From Roseovarius sp. SCSIO 43702 (GTDB lineage Bacteria; Pseudomonadota; Alphaproteobacteria; Rhodobacterales; Rhodobacteraceae), in NCBI RefSeq assembly GCF_019599045.1, contig NZ_CP080623.1, positions 146,501 to 210,500 on the forward strand: a stretch of 64,000 nt of DNA. The letters are read 5' to 3'. The position numbers and the translations under genes are program-made. Positions 46,406 to 56,414 of the stretch are shown here, piece by piece (the first letter of the stretch is position 1; every line of letters begins with the position of its first letter). The notes below the pieces were generated by a model, which did not search any database, was not told the DNA's origin, and saw only the letters and a list, made by a program, of their open reading frames with translations.

Positions 46406-47632
46406 CTAATCCTTCAGCCGGCGCTCACGCGCGGCCAGCAGCTTGAGACGCAGGGCGTTGAGCTGGATGAAACCCGCCGCGTCCTTCTGATCGTAGGCGC
46501 CGGCGTCGTCCTCGAAGGTGACATGTGCCTCGGAATAGAGCGAATGGTCTGACCATCGCGCGACGCAGGTGGCCGCGCCCTTGTAGAGCTTCAGGCGGAC
46601 GGTGCCGGTGACGTGTTCCTGGCTGCGGTCGATGGCGGCCTGGAGCATCTCGCGCTCGGGCGAGAACCAGAACCCGTTGTAGATGAGTTCCGCGTAGCGC
46701 GGCATGAGCGAATCCTTGAGGTGGCCCGCGCCGCTATCGAGAGTGATCTGCTCGATCCCGCGATGCGCTTCGAGCAGGATCGTCCCGCCCGGTGTTTCAT
46801 AGACGCCGCGGGATTTCATGCCGACGAAACGGTTCTCGACGAAGTCGAGACGCCCGACGCCGTGCTTGCCACCCAGTTCGTTGAGGCGGGTGAGGATCGT
46901 GGCGGGGGACAGGGCCTCGCCGTTGATCGACACGGCGTCGCCCTTTTCAAAGCCGATCTCGATGAATTCCGGCGTCTCGGGCGCTTTCTCGGGGTCGATG
47001 GTGCGCTGATAGACATAATCGGGCGCCTCTTCGCCGGGGTCTTCGAGCACCTTGCCCTCGGAGGACGTGTGCAGGAGGTTGGCATCGACCGAGAAGGGTG
47101 CTTCGCCGCGCTTGTCCTTGGCGATGGGGATCTGGTTCTGTTCGGCGAATTCGAGGAGACGCGTCCGGGACGTGAGATCCCATTCACGCCACGGTGCGAT
47201 CACCTTGATGTCGGGGTTGAGCGCGTAGGCCGCGAGCTCGAACCGGACCTGATCGTTGCCCTTGCCGGTCGCGCCATGGGCCACCGCATCGGCCCCGGTT
47301 TCGGCCGCGATCTCGACCAGGCGCTTCGAGATGAGCGGGCGAGCGATGGAGGTACCGAGAAGATACATCCCTTCGTAGAGCGCATTGGCGCGGAACATGG
47401 GAAAGACGAAATCGCGAACGAATTCCTCGCGAATATCCTCGATGTAGATGTTGGAAGGGTTGATGCCCAGCATCTCGGCCTTCTGGCGGGCGGGCTCGAG
47501 CTCCTCTCCCTGGCCCAGGTCGGCGGTGAAGGTCACGACCTCGCATCCATATTCGGTTTGCAACCACTTGAGGATGATCGAGGTATCGAGGCCGCCGGAA
47601 TAGGCGAGAACGACTTTCTTGGGCGCGGACAT
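46406..47632 (-). CDS. argG: Argininosuccinate synthase
   Basis: A 408-residue ArgG: ATP-loop [16 protein letters not shown] at residues 9-24, then [12 protein letters not shown], the [14 protein letters not shown] block, [14 protein letters not shown] and TIDPEKAPE. It joins citrulline and aspartate in arginine synthesis. An AAGGA ribosome binding site precedes ATG 47632; the frame is open further upstream but the added residues are not ArgG-like. Divergent from ilvA. Confidence 0.97.
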   Translation of the reverse strand: MSAPKKVVLAYSGGLDTSIILKWLQTEYGCEVVTFTADLGQGEELEPARQKAEMLGINPSNIYIEDIREEFVRDFVFPMFRANALYEGMYLLGTSIARPLISKRLVEIAAETGADAVAHGATGKGNDQVRFELAAYALNPDIKVIAPWREWDLTSRTRLLEFAEQNQIPIAKDKRGEAPFSVDANLLHTSSEGKVLEDPGEEAPDYVYQRTIDPEKAPETPEFIEIGFEKGDAVSINGEALSPATILTRLNELGGKHGVGRLDFVENRFVGMKSRGVYETPGGTILLEAHRGIEQITLDSGAGHLKDSLMPRYAELIYNGFWFSPEREMLQAAIDRSQEHVTGTVRLKLYKGAATCVARWSDHSLYSEAHVTFEDDAGAYDQKDAAGFIQLNALRLKLLAARERRLKD

Positions 47633-47738
47633 GGGCGTTGTTCCTTCTTGCCGGATATGGCGGGCGGATAGCGGGTTTTGCGGCACTGGGCAAGGTCGTC
47701 CCCTTGCCAGACGGCGCGAGATGAGCCAGTGACGAAGC

Positions 47739-48974
47739 ATGAGCGATTTCGTCGATAGGGCGCGCGCCGCCGAGCGCGCGATGCGGGCGGTGTTTCCCGA
47801 AACGCCGCTCCTGCGTAACGAGCATTTGTCGGAGCGGTATGGCGCGAACATCCTTCTCAAGCGCGAGGATCTGACGCCGGTTCGGTCCTACAAGCTGCGC
47901 GGCGCGTTCAACGCGATGCGCAAGGTCATGGCGGCGGGAGAAAAGCCTACTTTCGTGTGCGCGAGCGCGGGAAACCACGCGCAAGGCGTTGCGTTCATGT
48001 GCCAGCATTTCGATGTTCGTGGCGTGATCTTCATGCCGGTGACGACGCCGCAGCAGAAGATCGGAAAAACCGCGAAATTCGGCGGTGACAGTATCGAGAT
48101 ACGGATGGTCGGGGATTACTTCGACGACACGCTCGCGGCCGCCCAGGCATATTGCCGCGAGATCGGCGCGCATTTCCTGCCGCCTTTCGACGACGAGGAC
48201 GTGATCGAAGGTCAGGCTTCGGTCGCGGCGGAGATCGAGGCGCAGCTTGGCGGTTTCCCTGATCACATCGTCATGCCGGTGGGCGGGGGCGGGCTGGCGG
48301 CCGGTGTCCTGAGCTATGTCGGGGAGGCGAGCCGGATCACGCTGGTCGAGCCGGAAGGCGGCGCCTGTCTCAACGCGGCGCTCGCGGCGGGGGAGCCGGT
48401 GAAGCTGAAGCGGGTGGACAATTTCGCGGATGGCGCGGCGGTCGCGCAGATCGGCCAGCGGACGTTCGAGCGGCTGAAAACCCTCGATCCGGCGCGGTCG
48501 CGGACGATCAACGAGGACCGGCTATGCACGACGATGATCGAGATGCTGAATGTCGAGGGGATCGTTCTCGAACCCGCGGGCGCCTTGTCGATCGACGCCT
48601 TGAAAGACATGCGTGAGGAAATCGCCGGGAAGACGGTGATCTGTGTCACGTCCGGCGGCAATTTCGATTTCGAACGGTTGCCCGAGGTGAAGGAGCGCGC
48701 GCAGAGATATTCTGGCGTGAAGAAGTATTTCATCCTGCGGATGCCGCAGCGCCCCGGTGCGTTGAAGGATTTCCTGAACATCCTCGGCCCAGAGGATGAC
48801 ATCGCGCGGTTCGAGTATCTCAAGAAATCCGCGCGCAACTTCGGTTCAGTCCTGATCGGGATCGAGACCACGTCGCCCGGGAACTTCGCGAGGATCGAGG
48901 CCGCGCTCGATGACGAGGGCTTCACCTATCGCGATATCACGAATGACCAGGTCCTTGCGGAGTTCCTGATCTAG
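47739..48974 (+). CDS. ilvA: Threonine dehydratase (biosynthetic-type, single ACT domain)
   Basis: A 411-residue PLP enzyme: PLP lysine in [11 protein letters not shown] (Lys52), phosphate-binding [12 protein letters not shown], and one C-terminal ACT regulatory domain (about 325-411, [22 protein letters not shown]). It makes 2-oxobutanoate for isoleucine. A single ACT rather than two is the shorter form seen in many bacteria. Its 3' end overlaps the HPt gene convergently by 38 bases. Confidence 0.95.
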   Translation: MSDFVDRARAAERAMRAVFPETPLLRNEHLSERYGANILLKREDLTPVRSYKLRGAFNAMRKVMAAGEKPTFVCASAGNHAQGVAFMCQHFDVRGVIFMPVTTPQQKIGKTAKFGGDSIEIRMVGDYFDDTLAAAQAYCREIGAHFLPPFDDEDVIEGQASVAAEIEAQLGGFPDHIVMPVGGGGLAAGVLSYVGEASRITLVEPEGGACLNAALAAGEPVKLKRVDNFADGAAVAQIGQRTFERLKTLDPARSRTINEDRLCTTMIEMLNVEGIVLEPAGALSIDALKDMREEIAGKTVICVTSGGNFDFERLPEVKERAQRYSGVKKYFILRMPQRPGALKDFLNILGPEDDIARFEYLKKSARNFGSVLIGIETTSPGNFARIEAALDDEGFTYRDITNDQVLAEFLI

Positions 48975-49320
48975 CGCCATCGAGGAGCGCCGGGAGACCG
49001 GCGAGGAATTCCTCGCGGGAGCGGTCGAACGCACTTATCGTCGCGGAAAGGTCCAGCCCCGCGCGATCACCCCTGGCCATCGCGATCTCACCCGATCTGC
49101 AGAGCACCGAGAATCGGTCGAAACCGAGATTGAGAGCGCTGCCTTTCAGGAAGTGAAACAGGTCTTCGAGCCCTTCCGGCAGGACCGGGCCGCGCAGCTT
49201 GTCGATCCCGGTTTCGACCTCCTCGAGGAAAATCTCGACGATCTCGCCGAAATCGTCCGCCCCGACTTCGCGCCGGAGTTCGGCCACGCGCGCCCAATCT
49301 ATCAAGGCAGGTTCAGTCAT
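48937..49320 (-). CDS. HPt phosphotransfer domain protein
   Basis: A 127-residue, single-domain histidine phosphotransfer protein. The phosphorylatable histidine is in LFHFLKGSALNLGF (His56), the standard HxxKGSAxxLG motif, preceded by VEIFLEEVETGIDKL. It would carry phosphate between a kinase and a receiver. It is divergent, 156 bp away, from a receiver-PP2C protein, its most likely partner, though no kinase is nearby. Confidence 0.9.
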   Translation of the reverse strand: MTEPALIDWARVAELRREVGADDFGEIVEIFLEEVETGIDKLRGPVLPEGLEDLFHFLKGSALNLGFDRFSVLCRSGEIAMARGDRAGLDLSATISAFDRSREEFLAGLPALLDGARSGTPQGPGHS

Positions 49321-49476
49321 GCCGATTCCGCGATCCCTTCGCCAGTGAGACGTGAGAAGGGTGCCCCGGTTCTCTTAACGCGCGGTATCCTTTCGCGCGG
49401 AAATGTAACGCATTCGAGCTTTCATCATTGGTTAGGGACGGATGTGCGATCAGATCCTGCGATTGGGCGTGATTCG

Positions 49477-50754
49477 ATGACACCTTTGATTGACCCGTTT
49501 GAAACTTCTCCCGGCACGGGGGCCGCGATCCGCGACGTGCTGATCGTGGACGACAGCCGATTGCAGCGGCGCCTCCTTGCAAGCCTGCTCGGGCAGTGGG
49601 GATTTGCCGTGCGAGAGGCGGACTCGGGGGCCGCGGCGTTGGAGCTTTGCGCCGAGAGGCCGCCCGACCTCGTTCTCAGCGACTGGATGATGCCGGGCAT
49701 GGACGGGTTGGACTTCTGTCGCGCGTTTCGCGAACTGGCGCAGGAGGATTACGGGTATTTCATTCTTCTGACCTCGAAGGGCGAGAAGGAAGAGATCGCG
49801 AGGGGCCTCGACGCGGGGGCGGATGACTTCCTGACAAAGCCGGTCAATGCGGACGAGCTTCGCGCGCGGATCGAGGCGGGGGAGCGGATCCTGCGCATGG
49901 GGCGCGAGCTTTCGCAGAAGAACCGGGTGATCCGGGCCACGCTCGACGAGTTGCAGACGCTTTACGACAGCATCGACAGGGATCTGGTCGAGGCCCAGAA
50001 GCTTCAGCAATCGCTGGTGAGCGAACGCCACAAGGATTTCGGGGCGGGGGAGGCGTCGCTCTTTCTGCGATCGAGCGGTCGGGTGGGGGGCGACCTCGTG
50101 GGCGTGTTCGAAGCGAGTCCGACGCGCGTCGGGCTCTACAGCATCGACGTCTCGGGGCACGGGATCAGCTCGGCCCTGATGACCGCGCGCCTGGCCGGGT
50201 ATCTTTCGGCCTCGGCGCCGGATCAGAACGTGGCGCTCGAACGGGACGGAAAGGGGGGATACGTGATGAGAGCGCCCTCCGAAACTGTCGCGATGCTCAA
50301 CGCGCTCTTCCTCGATGAGCTCGAGACCGAGCATTACTTCACCATGGCGCTTGCGGACGTGGACCTTGCCAGTGGCCGCGTGCAGATCGCGCAGGCCGGG
50401 CATCCCCACCCGATCGTGCAGCGCCGATCCGGTGCCTGCGAGATCGTGGGCGGCGGCGGATTGCCCGTGGGCCTGATCGAAGCGGCGGATTTTCAGCAGT
50501 TCGAAGTGACGCTGGGACCGGGCGACCGGTTGATGATCCATTCCGACGGGATCGTCGAATGTGCCGGACCCGACGGGCGGCTTCTGGGCGATGACGGGCT
50601 GGCGCATATCCTGTCCGCGCTCAAGCAGACCCGTGCCTTGGCCTGTCTTGAATCGATCGCCTGGAAGATGACCGAGTTTGCCGGCACCGACAGGTTCCAC
50701 GATGATGTCTCGGCCGTGATGTTCGAATTCAAGGACTGGTGCATGGTCGTCTGA
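49477..50754 (+). CDS. Response regulator with PP2C/SpoIIE-type phosphatase domain (RbaY-like)
   Basis: A 425-residue protein: receiver at about 18-135 (VLIVDDSRLQRRLLASLL, phosphorylatable Asp69 in LVLSDWMMPGMDGLDF, Lys in LTKPVNADEL), a coiled-coil linker to about 190, then a SpoIIE-type PP2C domain (RVGGDLVGVFE, YSIDVSGHGISSALMTARL, AQAGHPHP, IHSDGIVECAGPDG, DDVS). Such proteins dephosphorylate anti-sigma antagonists. Rhodobacter capsulatus RbaY, which affects gene transfer agent production, has this layout; orthology here is inferred. No anti-sigma genes are nearby. Start ATG 49477 lacks a strong ribosome binding site. Confidence 0.88.
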   Translation: MTPLIDPFETSPGTGAAIRDVLIVDDSRLQRRLLASLLGQWGFAVREADSGAAALELCAERPPDLVLSDWMMPGMDGLDFCRAFRELAQEDYGYFILLTSKGEKEEIARGLDAGADDFLTKPVNADELRARIEAGERILRMGRELSQKNRVIRATLDELQTLYDSIDRDLVEAQKLQQSLVSERHKDFGAGEASLFLRSSGRVGGDLVGVFEASPTRVGLYSIDVSGHGISSALMTARLAGYLSASAPDQNVALERDGKGGYVMRAPSETVAMLNALFLDELETEHYFTMALADVDLASGRVQIAQAGHPHPIVQRRSGACEIVGGGGLPVGLIEAADFQQFEVTLGPGDRLMIHSDGIVECAGPDGRLLGDDGLAHILSALKQTRALACLESIAWKMTEFAGTDRFHDDVSAVMFEFKDWCMVV

Positions 50755-50771
50755 CCGCTTCGCACCGACGC

Positions 50772-51209
50772 TCAGCGCAGGAACTGCCGCATGAACATCC
50801 GGTCGCCCACGCTGGCCACCTCGGTCGCCGCGGTGCGCCAGTCGGTGAGCATCGCCGTGTGGCCCGCCTCGCCCGGTTCGCCGAGGCAGAGCGCCGGGTG
50901 CGCCACGAAGATCGTGCAGATCTTCTCGGCCCATTGGTCGTATTCAGGCATGTAGACGAACCGCCGATAGGCGCCCAGACGCCGGGGCCGCGCGATCCGC
51001 CAACCGGTCTCCTCGAAAACCTCGCGATGAAGCGCGCGCAGCGGCGATTCGCCAGGATCGACGCCACCGCCGGGCAATTGAAGTTCCGGCTCGGGCCGGT
51101 CCTGATGGGTCAGCAGCACACCGTCGCCATGTGGCAGGATCGCATAGACACCGGGCCGGATCCTGTAGCGGATGTCGGGCCGCACGGGTTCCCCAACGCG
51201 TCGAATCAT
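50772..51209 (-). CDS. NUDIX hydrolase
   Basis: A 145-residue NUDIX protein with a complete box: GGGVDPGESPLRALHREVFEETGW, all consensus Gly/Glu/Arg residues present. The substrate, a nucleoside diphosphate linked to another group, cannot be deduced. The start at 51209 (MIRRVGEPVRPDIRYRIRPGVYA) is the first that fits the family; the much longer upstream frame is antisense to hslO. It converges with the phosphatase gene. Confidence 0.9.
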   Translation of the reverse strand: MIRRVGEPVRPDIRYRIRPGVYAILPHGDGVLLTHQDRPEPELQLPGGGVDPGESPLRALHREVFEETGWRIARPRRLGAYRRFVYMPEYDQWAEKICTIFVAHPALCLGEPGEAGHTAMLTDWRTAATEVASVGDRMFMRQFLR

Positions 51210-51386
51210 GTTGCCACCCCCTTGGACCGTCGCGCCGGATGCCCTATCTAGCGTGTCTGTCAATTCCGCCGATCGCGCATGTCCTGACCGAATTCGGGAT
51301 TTGCGCGCCTCATGGACCGGCGGGGTACCATGCGCGACACTCGACGCGCGCAGGATATGCCAATTTCGGGCCTCGAAGGAAACCCC

Positions 51387-52370
51387 ATGACCCTTGCTCA
51401 AAAGATCGCCTGGGACGACACGGTCCTGCCCTTCCAACTGGATGCGAGCGATATTCGGGGACGCGTGGCGCGCCTTGATGGCGTGCTGGACGAAATCCTG
51501 AGGCAGCACGCCTATCCGCCGCAGGTTGAGGCGCTCATCGCGGAGATGGCGCTTCTGACTGTCATGGTCGGGCAGACGGTGAAGCTGCGATGGAAGCTGA
51601 GCCTCCAGGTGCAGACCAAGGGCGCGGTTCGGATGATCGCGACGGATTACTACGCGCCCGCTGCGGAAGGCGAGCCGGCGCGCATCCGTGCCTATGCCAG
51701 TTTCGACCGCGACCGTCTGAGCAATGCGGCGCCCTTCGAGCAGCTTGGCGACGGATATTTCGCGATTCTTCTGGACCAGGGCGAGGGCACCACGCCCTAC
51801 CAGGGGATCACGCCGATCGCGGGCGGCAGCCTTGCCGCATGCGCGGAGGCTTATTTCGCGCAATCCGAGCAGCTTCCGACGCGGTTCAAGCTGAGCTTCG
51901 GCACGTCGCGCGAGCCCGGCGGCGCGGAAAGCTGGCGCGCGGGGGGTATCATGATCCAGCATATGCCCAAGGCATCCCCCTTCGCGAAGGAAGGCGGGAG
52001 CGGCGAGGGGGGGCTCTTGAAGGCCGGAGATATTGTCGAAGGCGAAGAGGGAGAGAACTGGGTGCGGACGAACCTGCTTCTCGACACGGCCGAGGAACTC
52101 GAGCTGATAGGCCCCTCGGTTGCGCCCACCGACGTTCTCTACCGGCTCTTTCACGAGGAAATTCCGCGCGTCTTCGACGTGCAGGCGGTGCGGTTCGGCT
52201 GCACCTGTTCGGAGGAGCGCGTGCGTCAGAGCCTTTCGATCTATTCCTCGGGCGACATCGAGAAGATGACGACCGAGGAGGGCCGTGTCACTGCGGATTG
52301 CCAGTTCTGCGGCGCGCATTACGACCTTGACCCCGCGACGCTGGGGTTCGATGCGGACAAAGATGAGTGA
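51387..52370 (+). CDS. hslO: Redox-regulated molecular chaperone Hsp33
   Basis: A 327-residue Hsp33: TVMVGQTVKLRWKLSLQVQTKG in the N-terminal domain, then GEGTTPYQGITPI, and the C-terminal zinc centre formed by FGCTCSEERV and CQFCGAHY (two CxC/CxxC cysteine pairs). Oxidation releases zinc and activates holdase function. An AAGGA ribosome binding site precedes ATG 51387, which decides against earlier in-frame starts. It overlaps the following NUDIX gene by 8 bases. Confidence 0.96.
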   Translation: MTLAQKIAWDDTVLPFQLDASDIRGRVARLDGVLDEILRQHAYPPQVEALIAEMALLTVMVGQTVKLRWKLSLQVQTKGAVRMIATDYYAPAAEGEPARIRAYASFDRDRLSNAAPFEQLGDGYFAILLDQGEGTTPYQGITPIAGGSLAACAEAYFAQSEQLPTRFKLSFGTSREPGGAESWRAGGIMIQHMPKASPFAKEGGSGEGGLLKAGDIVEGEEGENWVRTNLLLDTAEELELIGPSVAPTDVLYRLFHEEIPRVFDVQAVRFGCTCSEERVRQSLSIYSSGDIEKMTTEEGRVTADCQFCGAHYDLDPATLGFDADKDE

Positions 52371-52965
52371 TCCGCTGCACCAGGTCCTGCGGGCGCTGGA
52401 GCGGCCCATGCGCCCGTCGTCGGATTTCGACCTGAATCACGGGATCGTCTTGCCGGAAAGGCGGCTGCTTCGGCCCGCGGGCGTGTTGGTGCCGATCCAT
52501 GGCGATCCCGATCGTCCGACCGTGATCCTGACGAAAAGGTCCTCGGCGCTGAAGCATCATCCGGGGCAGATCGCCTTTCCGGGGGGCAAGCAGGACGAGG
52601 GCGACACGGATGTGATCGCTGCGGCGCTGCGCGAGGCGCGCGAGGAGATCGCGCTTGACGAGAGCAATCTCGAGATACTGGGGACGATGCCCGCGCATGA
52701 GACCGTGACGGGATTCAGCGTCACGCCCGTGGTTGCCCGAGTGCGCGAGCGGTTCGACCCGGTGCCCGAGGCGGGCGAAGTGGACGAGGTTTTCGAGGTG
52801 CCGTTGGCGCATGTGCTCGACTGTGGCCGTTATCGGATCGAGGGCCGGCACTGGCGGGGGATCAAACGTCACTATTACGTGGCGCCGTTCGGGCCCTATT
52901 ACGTCTGGGGCGCGACCGCGCGGATGCTGCGCCAATTGGCGGAGGCGGTGCGCGATGAGGATTGA
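52363..52965 (+). CDS. CoA pyrophosphatase-type NUDIX hydrolase
   Basis: A 200-residue NUDIX protein of the CoA diphosphatase branch: LTKRSSALKHHPGQIAFPGGKQDEGD is the UPF0035-type motif, followed by the NUDIX box with REAREEI. It likely splits CoA or acyl-CoA into 4'-phosphopantetheine and 3',5'-ADP. It overlaps hslO at the start and cca at the end, making hslO-nudix-cca-methyltransferase one run. Confidence 0.9.
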   Translation: MSDPLHQVLRALERPMRPSSDFDLNHGIVLPERRLLRPAGVLVPIHGDPDRPTVILTKRSSALKHHPGQIAFPGGKQDEGDTDVIAAALREAREEIALDESNLEILGTMPAHETVTGFSVTPVVARVRERFDPVPEAGEVDEVFEVPLAHVLDCGRYRIEGRHWRGIKRHYYVAPFGPYYVWGATARMLRQLAEAVRDED

Positions 52966-54091
52966 GGGCGATTGGCTGGACGCACCGGAGCTGCGCGCGG
53001 TCTTCGAAATGCTGACGGAGGCAGGCCACCGGGCGCTGGTTGTCGGTGGCGCGGTGCGCAATGCCGTGATGGGCCTGCCCGTCACCGACATGGACCTGGC
53101 GACCGATGCGCGCCCCGAGAGGGTGATGGCGCTGGCCGAAAAGGCGGAGTTGAAGGCGGTTCCGACCGGGATCGAGCACGGGACGGTCACGGTGATCAGC
53201 GGCGAGACGCCATTCGAGATCACGACCTTCCGCCGCGACGAGAAGACTTTCGGGCGCAAAGCGCATGTGGCTTTTACCGACGATCTGACCGAGGACGCGC
53301 GGCGGCGGGATTTCACGATGAACGCGCTCTACGTAGGCCCCGATGGCGTGGTGATCGACCCGGTGGGCGGGCTTGACGATGCGCGTGCGGGGCGCGTGCG
53401 GTTCATAGAAGACGCCGGGCAACGGATCGAAGAGGATTACCTGCGCATCCTGCGCTTCTTTCGCTTCAACGCCGTTTATGGCCGAGATGGGCTCGACCCC
53501 GAGGCGCTATCCGCCATCGCGGAGCGGTTGGACGGGCTGAAACACCTCGCGCGTGAGCGTGTGGGCGCGGAGATGCGCAAGTTGCTCGGGGCGACGGATC
53601 CGGGGGTGGCGGTTGCCGCCATGGAGCGTGTGGGCGTACTGATGCGGATCCTGCCGGGGGCCTCCTCCGAGGCGATACCACCGCTCGTGCATGTCGAAGG
53701 GAAGATGGGCCTTTCGCCGAACGCGATCCGGAGGTTGGCCGCGCTGGGCGGTGAGGCTCCGGACGCCGCGCTGCGGCTGAGTCGGGCGGAGGCCGGGCGG
53801 TTGGAGCGGTATCGTGCCGGTATCGCGTCGGTACAGGGGCCGGGGGAACTTGCCTATCGACTCGGAGCGGATGAGGCGCGCGATGTCCTCGCGCTCCGGG
53901 CGGCGGTGGGGATGCCCCTGCCGGAGGGTTGGGCCGCGGCGGTGAAGCGCGGGTCCGAGGCCGTCTGCCCGGTGACTGCGCGCGACCTGATGCCTGAATT
54001 CGAGGGCCCCGCGCTTGGCGAGCGGCTACGCGCGGTCGAAGATGCGTGGATCGCGTCGGGGTTCACGAAGACCCAAGAGGATCTTCTGTGA
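52955..54091 (+). CDS. cca: CCA-adding tRNA nucleotidyltransferase / poly(A) polymerase-like
   Basis: A 378-residue class II nucleotidyltransferase: VVGGAVRNAVMGLPVTDMDLATDARPERV with the paired catalytic aspartates, the ARRRDFTMNALYVGPDG motif, DPVGGLDDARAGRVRFI and EEDYLRILRFFRFNAVYG. It most likely adds or repairs the tRNA 3' CCA; poly(A) polymerase is a related possibility. It begins inside the preceding NUDIX gene (11-base overlap) and its TGA overlaps the next gene's GTG. Confidence 0.93.
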   Translation: MRIEGDWLDAPELRAVFEMLTEAGHRALVVGGAVRNAVMGLPVTDMDLATDARPERVMALAEKAELKAVPTGIEHGTVTVISGETPFEITTFRRDEKTFGRKAHVAFTDDLTEDARRRDFTMNALYVGPDGVVIDPVGGLDDARAGRVRFIEDAGQRIEEDYLRILRFFRFNAVYGRDGLDPEALSAIAERLDGLKHLARERVGAEMRKLLGATDPGVAVAAMERVGVLMRILPGASSEAIPPLVHVEGKMGLSPNAIRRLAALGGEAPDAALRLSRAEAGRLERYRAGIASVQGPGELAYRLGADEARDVLALRAAVGMPLPEGWAAAVKRGSEAVCPVTARDLMPEFEGPALGERLRAVEDAWIASGFTKTQEDLL

Positions 54092-55314
54092 GCGGGAAAA
54101 CCTGGGTCATCGAACGGCTGGGCCACCACGGGGACGGCGTGGCCGAGGGACCTGTCTATGCGCCCATGACGCTTCCGGGAGAGGAGGTGACAGGCCGCCT
54201 CGAGGGGCAGAGATTGACCGATGTGAGGATCGTGCGGCCCAGCGAAAGCCGGGTTGCGCCGCCATGCCGCCATTTCCGATCTTGCGGAGGGTGTGCGGTT
54301 CAGCACGCGGCGGACGCGTTCGTCTCCGAGTGGAAGCAGGGAATCGTGGAAACGGCGCTTCGGGCGCAGGGGCTCGAAACCGGGTTCCTGCCGATGCATG
54401 TCTCGCCCCCCGGGAGCCGGCGGCGCGCGACCTTTTCGGCGCGGCGGACCAAGAAGGGCGCGATGGCCGGGTTTCACGCGCGGGCATCCGGGGTCATCGT
54501 CGAGATCCCCGATTGCCGCCTGCTTCACCCCGACCTGGCGAGAGGCCCGGAGATCGCTGCCGATCTGGCGAAGGTCGGTGCAAGCCGGCGGGGTGAGCTT
54601 GCCGCTGCGATGACGGTCTCGGCGGGAGGGCTTGACGTGGACGTGCGCGGCGGGCTTGGGGCCGACATGGCACTTCGTGCGGCGCTGGCGGATGTCGCCC
54701 GCGAGGGGAGCCTGGCGCGGCTTCGCTGGGAGGGCGAGATCGTCTTTCAGGAGACGCCGCCGGAGCAGGTTTTCGGGCGCGCGCGGGTCGTGCCGCCGCC
54801 CGGGGCGTTTCTCCAGGCCACGACGGAGGGCGAGGCGGCGCTTGTCGCGGACGTCACGTCGCATTTGGCCGGGGCGGAACGTATTGCCGATCTCTTCTCG
54901 GGGTGCGGAACGTTCACCTTTCCCCTCGCGGAAACGGCGCGGGTTCACGCGGTCGAAGGTGATCCGGAGATGGTCGCGGCGCTGGAAACGGCGCAGCGCC
55001 ATGTTCAGGGCCTGAAGCCTGTGACTGCGGCCGTGCGCGACCTGTTTCGTGAGCCGCTGACTGCCGGGGAGCTTGGAGCGTTCGATGGCATCTGCCTCGA
55101 TCCGCCGCGCGCCGGGGCAGAGGCGCAGGTTGCCGAGATCGCCCGATCCGGTGTGGCGCGCGTCGCCTATGTCTCGTGCAATCCCGTGAGCTTTGCCCGC
55201 GATGCCCGCGCCCTGACGCAGGCGGGATACGCGATGGGACACGTCCGCGTGGTGGATCAGTTCCGATGGTCGCCGCATGTCGAACTTGCCACGGTGTTCA
55301 CGCTGGACGTCTGA
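54088..55314 (+). CDS. Class I RNA m5U methyltransferase (TrmA/RumA family, RlmC/RlmD-like)
   Basis: A 408-residue protein with an N-terminal TRAM-like region (IERLGHHGDGVAEG), cysteine cluster CRHFRSCGGCAVQH typical of the 4Fe-4S RumA group, the SAM motif LFSGCGTFTFPLA, DPPRAG and the catalytic cysteine in YVSCNPVSFARD. It likely makes 5-methyluridine in 23S rRNA; the exact target is uncertain. The GTG start at 54088 overlaps the cca stop (GTGA), and residues upstream are not native. Confidence 0.92.
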   Translation: MSGKTWVIERLGHHGDGVAEGPVYAPMTLPGEEVTGRLEGQRLTDVRIVRPSESRVAPPCRHFRSCGGCAVQHAADAFVSEWKQGIVETALRAQGLETGFLPMHVSPPGSRRRATFSARRTKKGAMAGFHARASGVIVEIPDCRLLHPDLARGPEIAADLAKVGASRRGELAAAMTVSAGGLDVDVRGGLGADMALRAALADVAREGSLARLRWEGEIVFQETPPEQVFGRARVVPPPGAFLQATTEGEAALVADVTSHLAGAERIADLFSGCGTFTFPLAETARVHAVEGDPEMVAALETAQRHVQGLKPVTAAVRDLFREPLTAGELGAFDGICLDPPRAGAEAQVAEIARSGVARVAYVSCNPVSFARDARALTQAGYAMGHVRVVDQFRWSPHVELATVFTLDV

Positions 55315-55382
55315 AACCTCTATGCCAGTCCTGCGAGATGCTGTATCCAGAATCAAAAAAGAGCAGCGAACGTGGGGCGAAC

Positions 55383-55880
55383 ATGCGTATTCTGAGAATT
55401 GTCGCGGTCTTGCTGGCCGCTTTGACCGTTTCGGCCTGTGGGTCGAAATTCAAGACATATAACGGGCCGGAGGTGACACATGTGGTCATCAACAAGGGCG
55501 ACCGGAGGATGTATCTGCTGCATCACGAGCAGGTGTTGAAGCAGTACAAGATCGACCTGGGCTTTGCGCCCTCTGGGCACAAGCGGTTCAGGGGCGACGG
55601 GCGAACGCCGGAGGGCCTCTACAAGATCGACCGGCGCAACCCTGACAGCGCGTTTCACCTGTCGATCGGGATCGACTATCCGAACGAACGGGATTTGGCA
55701 TTTGCCCGCATGCAGGGCAAAAGCCCGGGCGGAGATATCTTCATCCACGGGCGGCCCAACAAGAAGAAGCGCGGCTTGGGGCGCGACTGGACCGCCGGAT
55801 GCATTTCGGTCAAGGACCGGCATATCGAGGACATCTACGCGATGGTCCGCAACGGGACGCCGGTGACGATCAATCCGTAA
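55383..55880 (+). CDS. Lipoprotein L,D-transpeptidase-like (YkuD) protein
   Basis: A 165-residue protein with a lipoprotein signal peptide (VAVLLAALTVSACGS; lipobox cysteine near residue 19). A YkuD domain follows with HGRPNKKKRGLGRDWTAGCISV, containing catalytic His, Gly and Cys. The family crosslinks peptidoglycan or attaches proteins to it; catalysis is probable since all motif residues are present. Start is ATG 55383; the longer frame upstream overlaps the methyltransferase gene. Confidence 0.9.
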   Translation: MRILRIVAVLLAALTVSACGSKFKTYNGPEVTHVVINKGDRRMYLLHHEQVLKQYKIDLGFAPSGHKRFRGDGRTPEGLYKIDRRNPDSAFHLSIGIDYPNERDLAFARMQGKSPGGDIFIHGRPNKKKRGLGRDWTAGCISVKDRHIEDIYAMVRNGTPVTINP

Positions 55881-55898
55881 CGGGATCGGGGTGATGGG

Positions 55899-56414
55899 TC
55901 ACTTGCCCATCACCAAGGTCCACCAGATCTTGCCATTGTCTTCCTGAAGCCATGCGAAACCCATCCTGCGCGCTTCGGGGGAGAGGATCACGCGGCGCGA
56001 TCCCTCGTCCTGCATCCAGGCCGCGAGCGTCTCGGTCTCGGTCTCGTAGGTTTCGGAGATCGCCTCTCCGACCAGTTCGCCCTGGTAGCCGACGCGGCGC
56101 ACCCGGTCGATTGGCGAAGAGCCGTCGGAGCCGAAATGCCAGGGACGGTTCTGCACCGACATGTCGCGCGCGTGGGTCTCGGCGGCGGCGGTCAGGTTCG
56201 GGTCGAGCGTGACGGGCGGATGCCCGGCGGCCTGACGCAGGGCGTTCACTGAATCGAGCATGCCATACTGGATCTGCGAGGTGGCGCCCGGCTGGATGCG
56301 GTAGACTTGCGGGAGCGGTTTGCCATCGGGACCGATCGTGGGTTGCGGTGCAGGGGTCGAACACGCGCCGAGGGCCAGAACACCGGCGAAGAGGAATACC
56401 AGAAGACGTGTCAT
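55899..56414 (-). CDS. CAP (SCP/PR-1) domain lipoprotein
   Basis: A 171-residue protein with a lipoprotein signal (VFLFAGVLALGACS, Cys near 18) and a CAP domain: MLDSVNALRQAAGHPPVTLDPNLTAAAETHARDMSV, then HFGSDGSSPIDRVRRVGY with conserved His, and RVILSPEARRMGFAW. Bacterial CAP proteins are secreted or envelope proteins with mostly unknown roles. It stands 18 bp from the YkuD gene on the opposite strand. Confidence 0.9.
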   Translation of the reverse strand: MTRLLVFLFAGVLALGACSTPAPQPTIGPDGKPLPQVYRIQPGATSQIQYGMLDSVNALRQAAGHPPVTLDPNLTAAAETHARDMSVQNRPWHFGSDGSSPIDRVRRVGYQGELVGEAISETYETETETLAAWMQDEGSRRVILSPEARRMGFAWLQEDNGKIWWTLVMGK

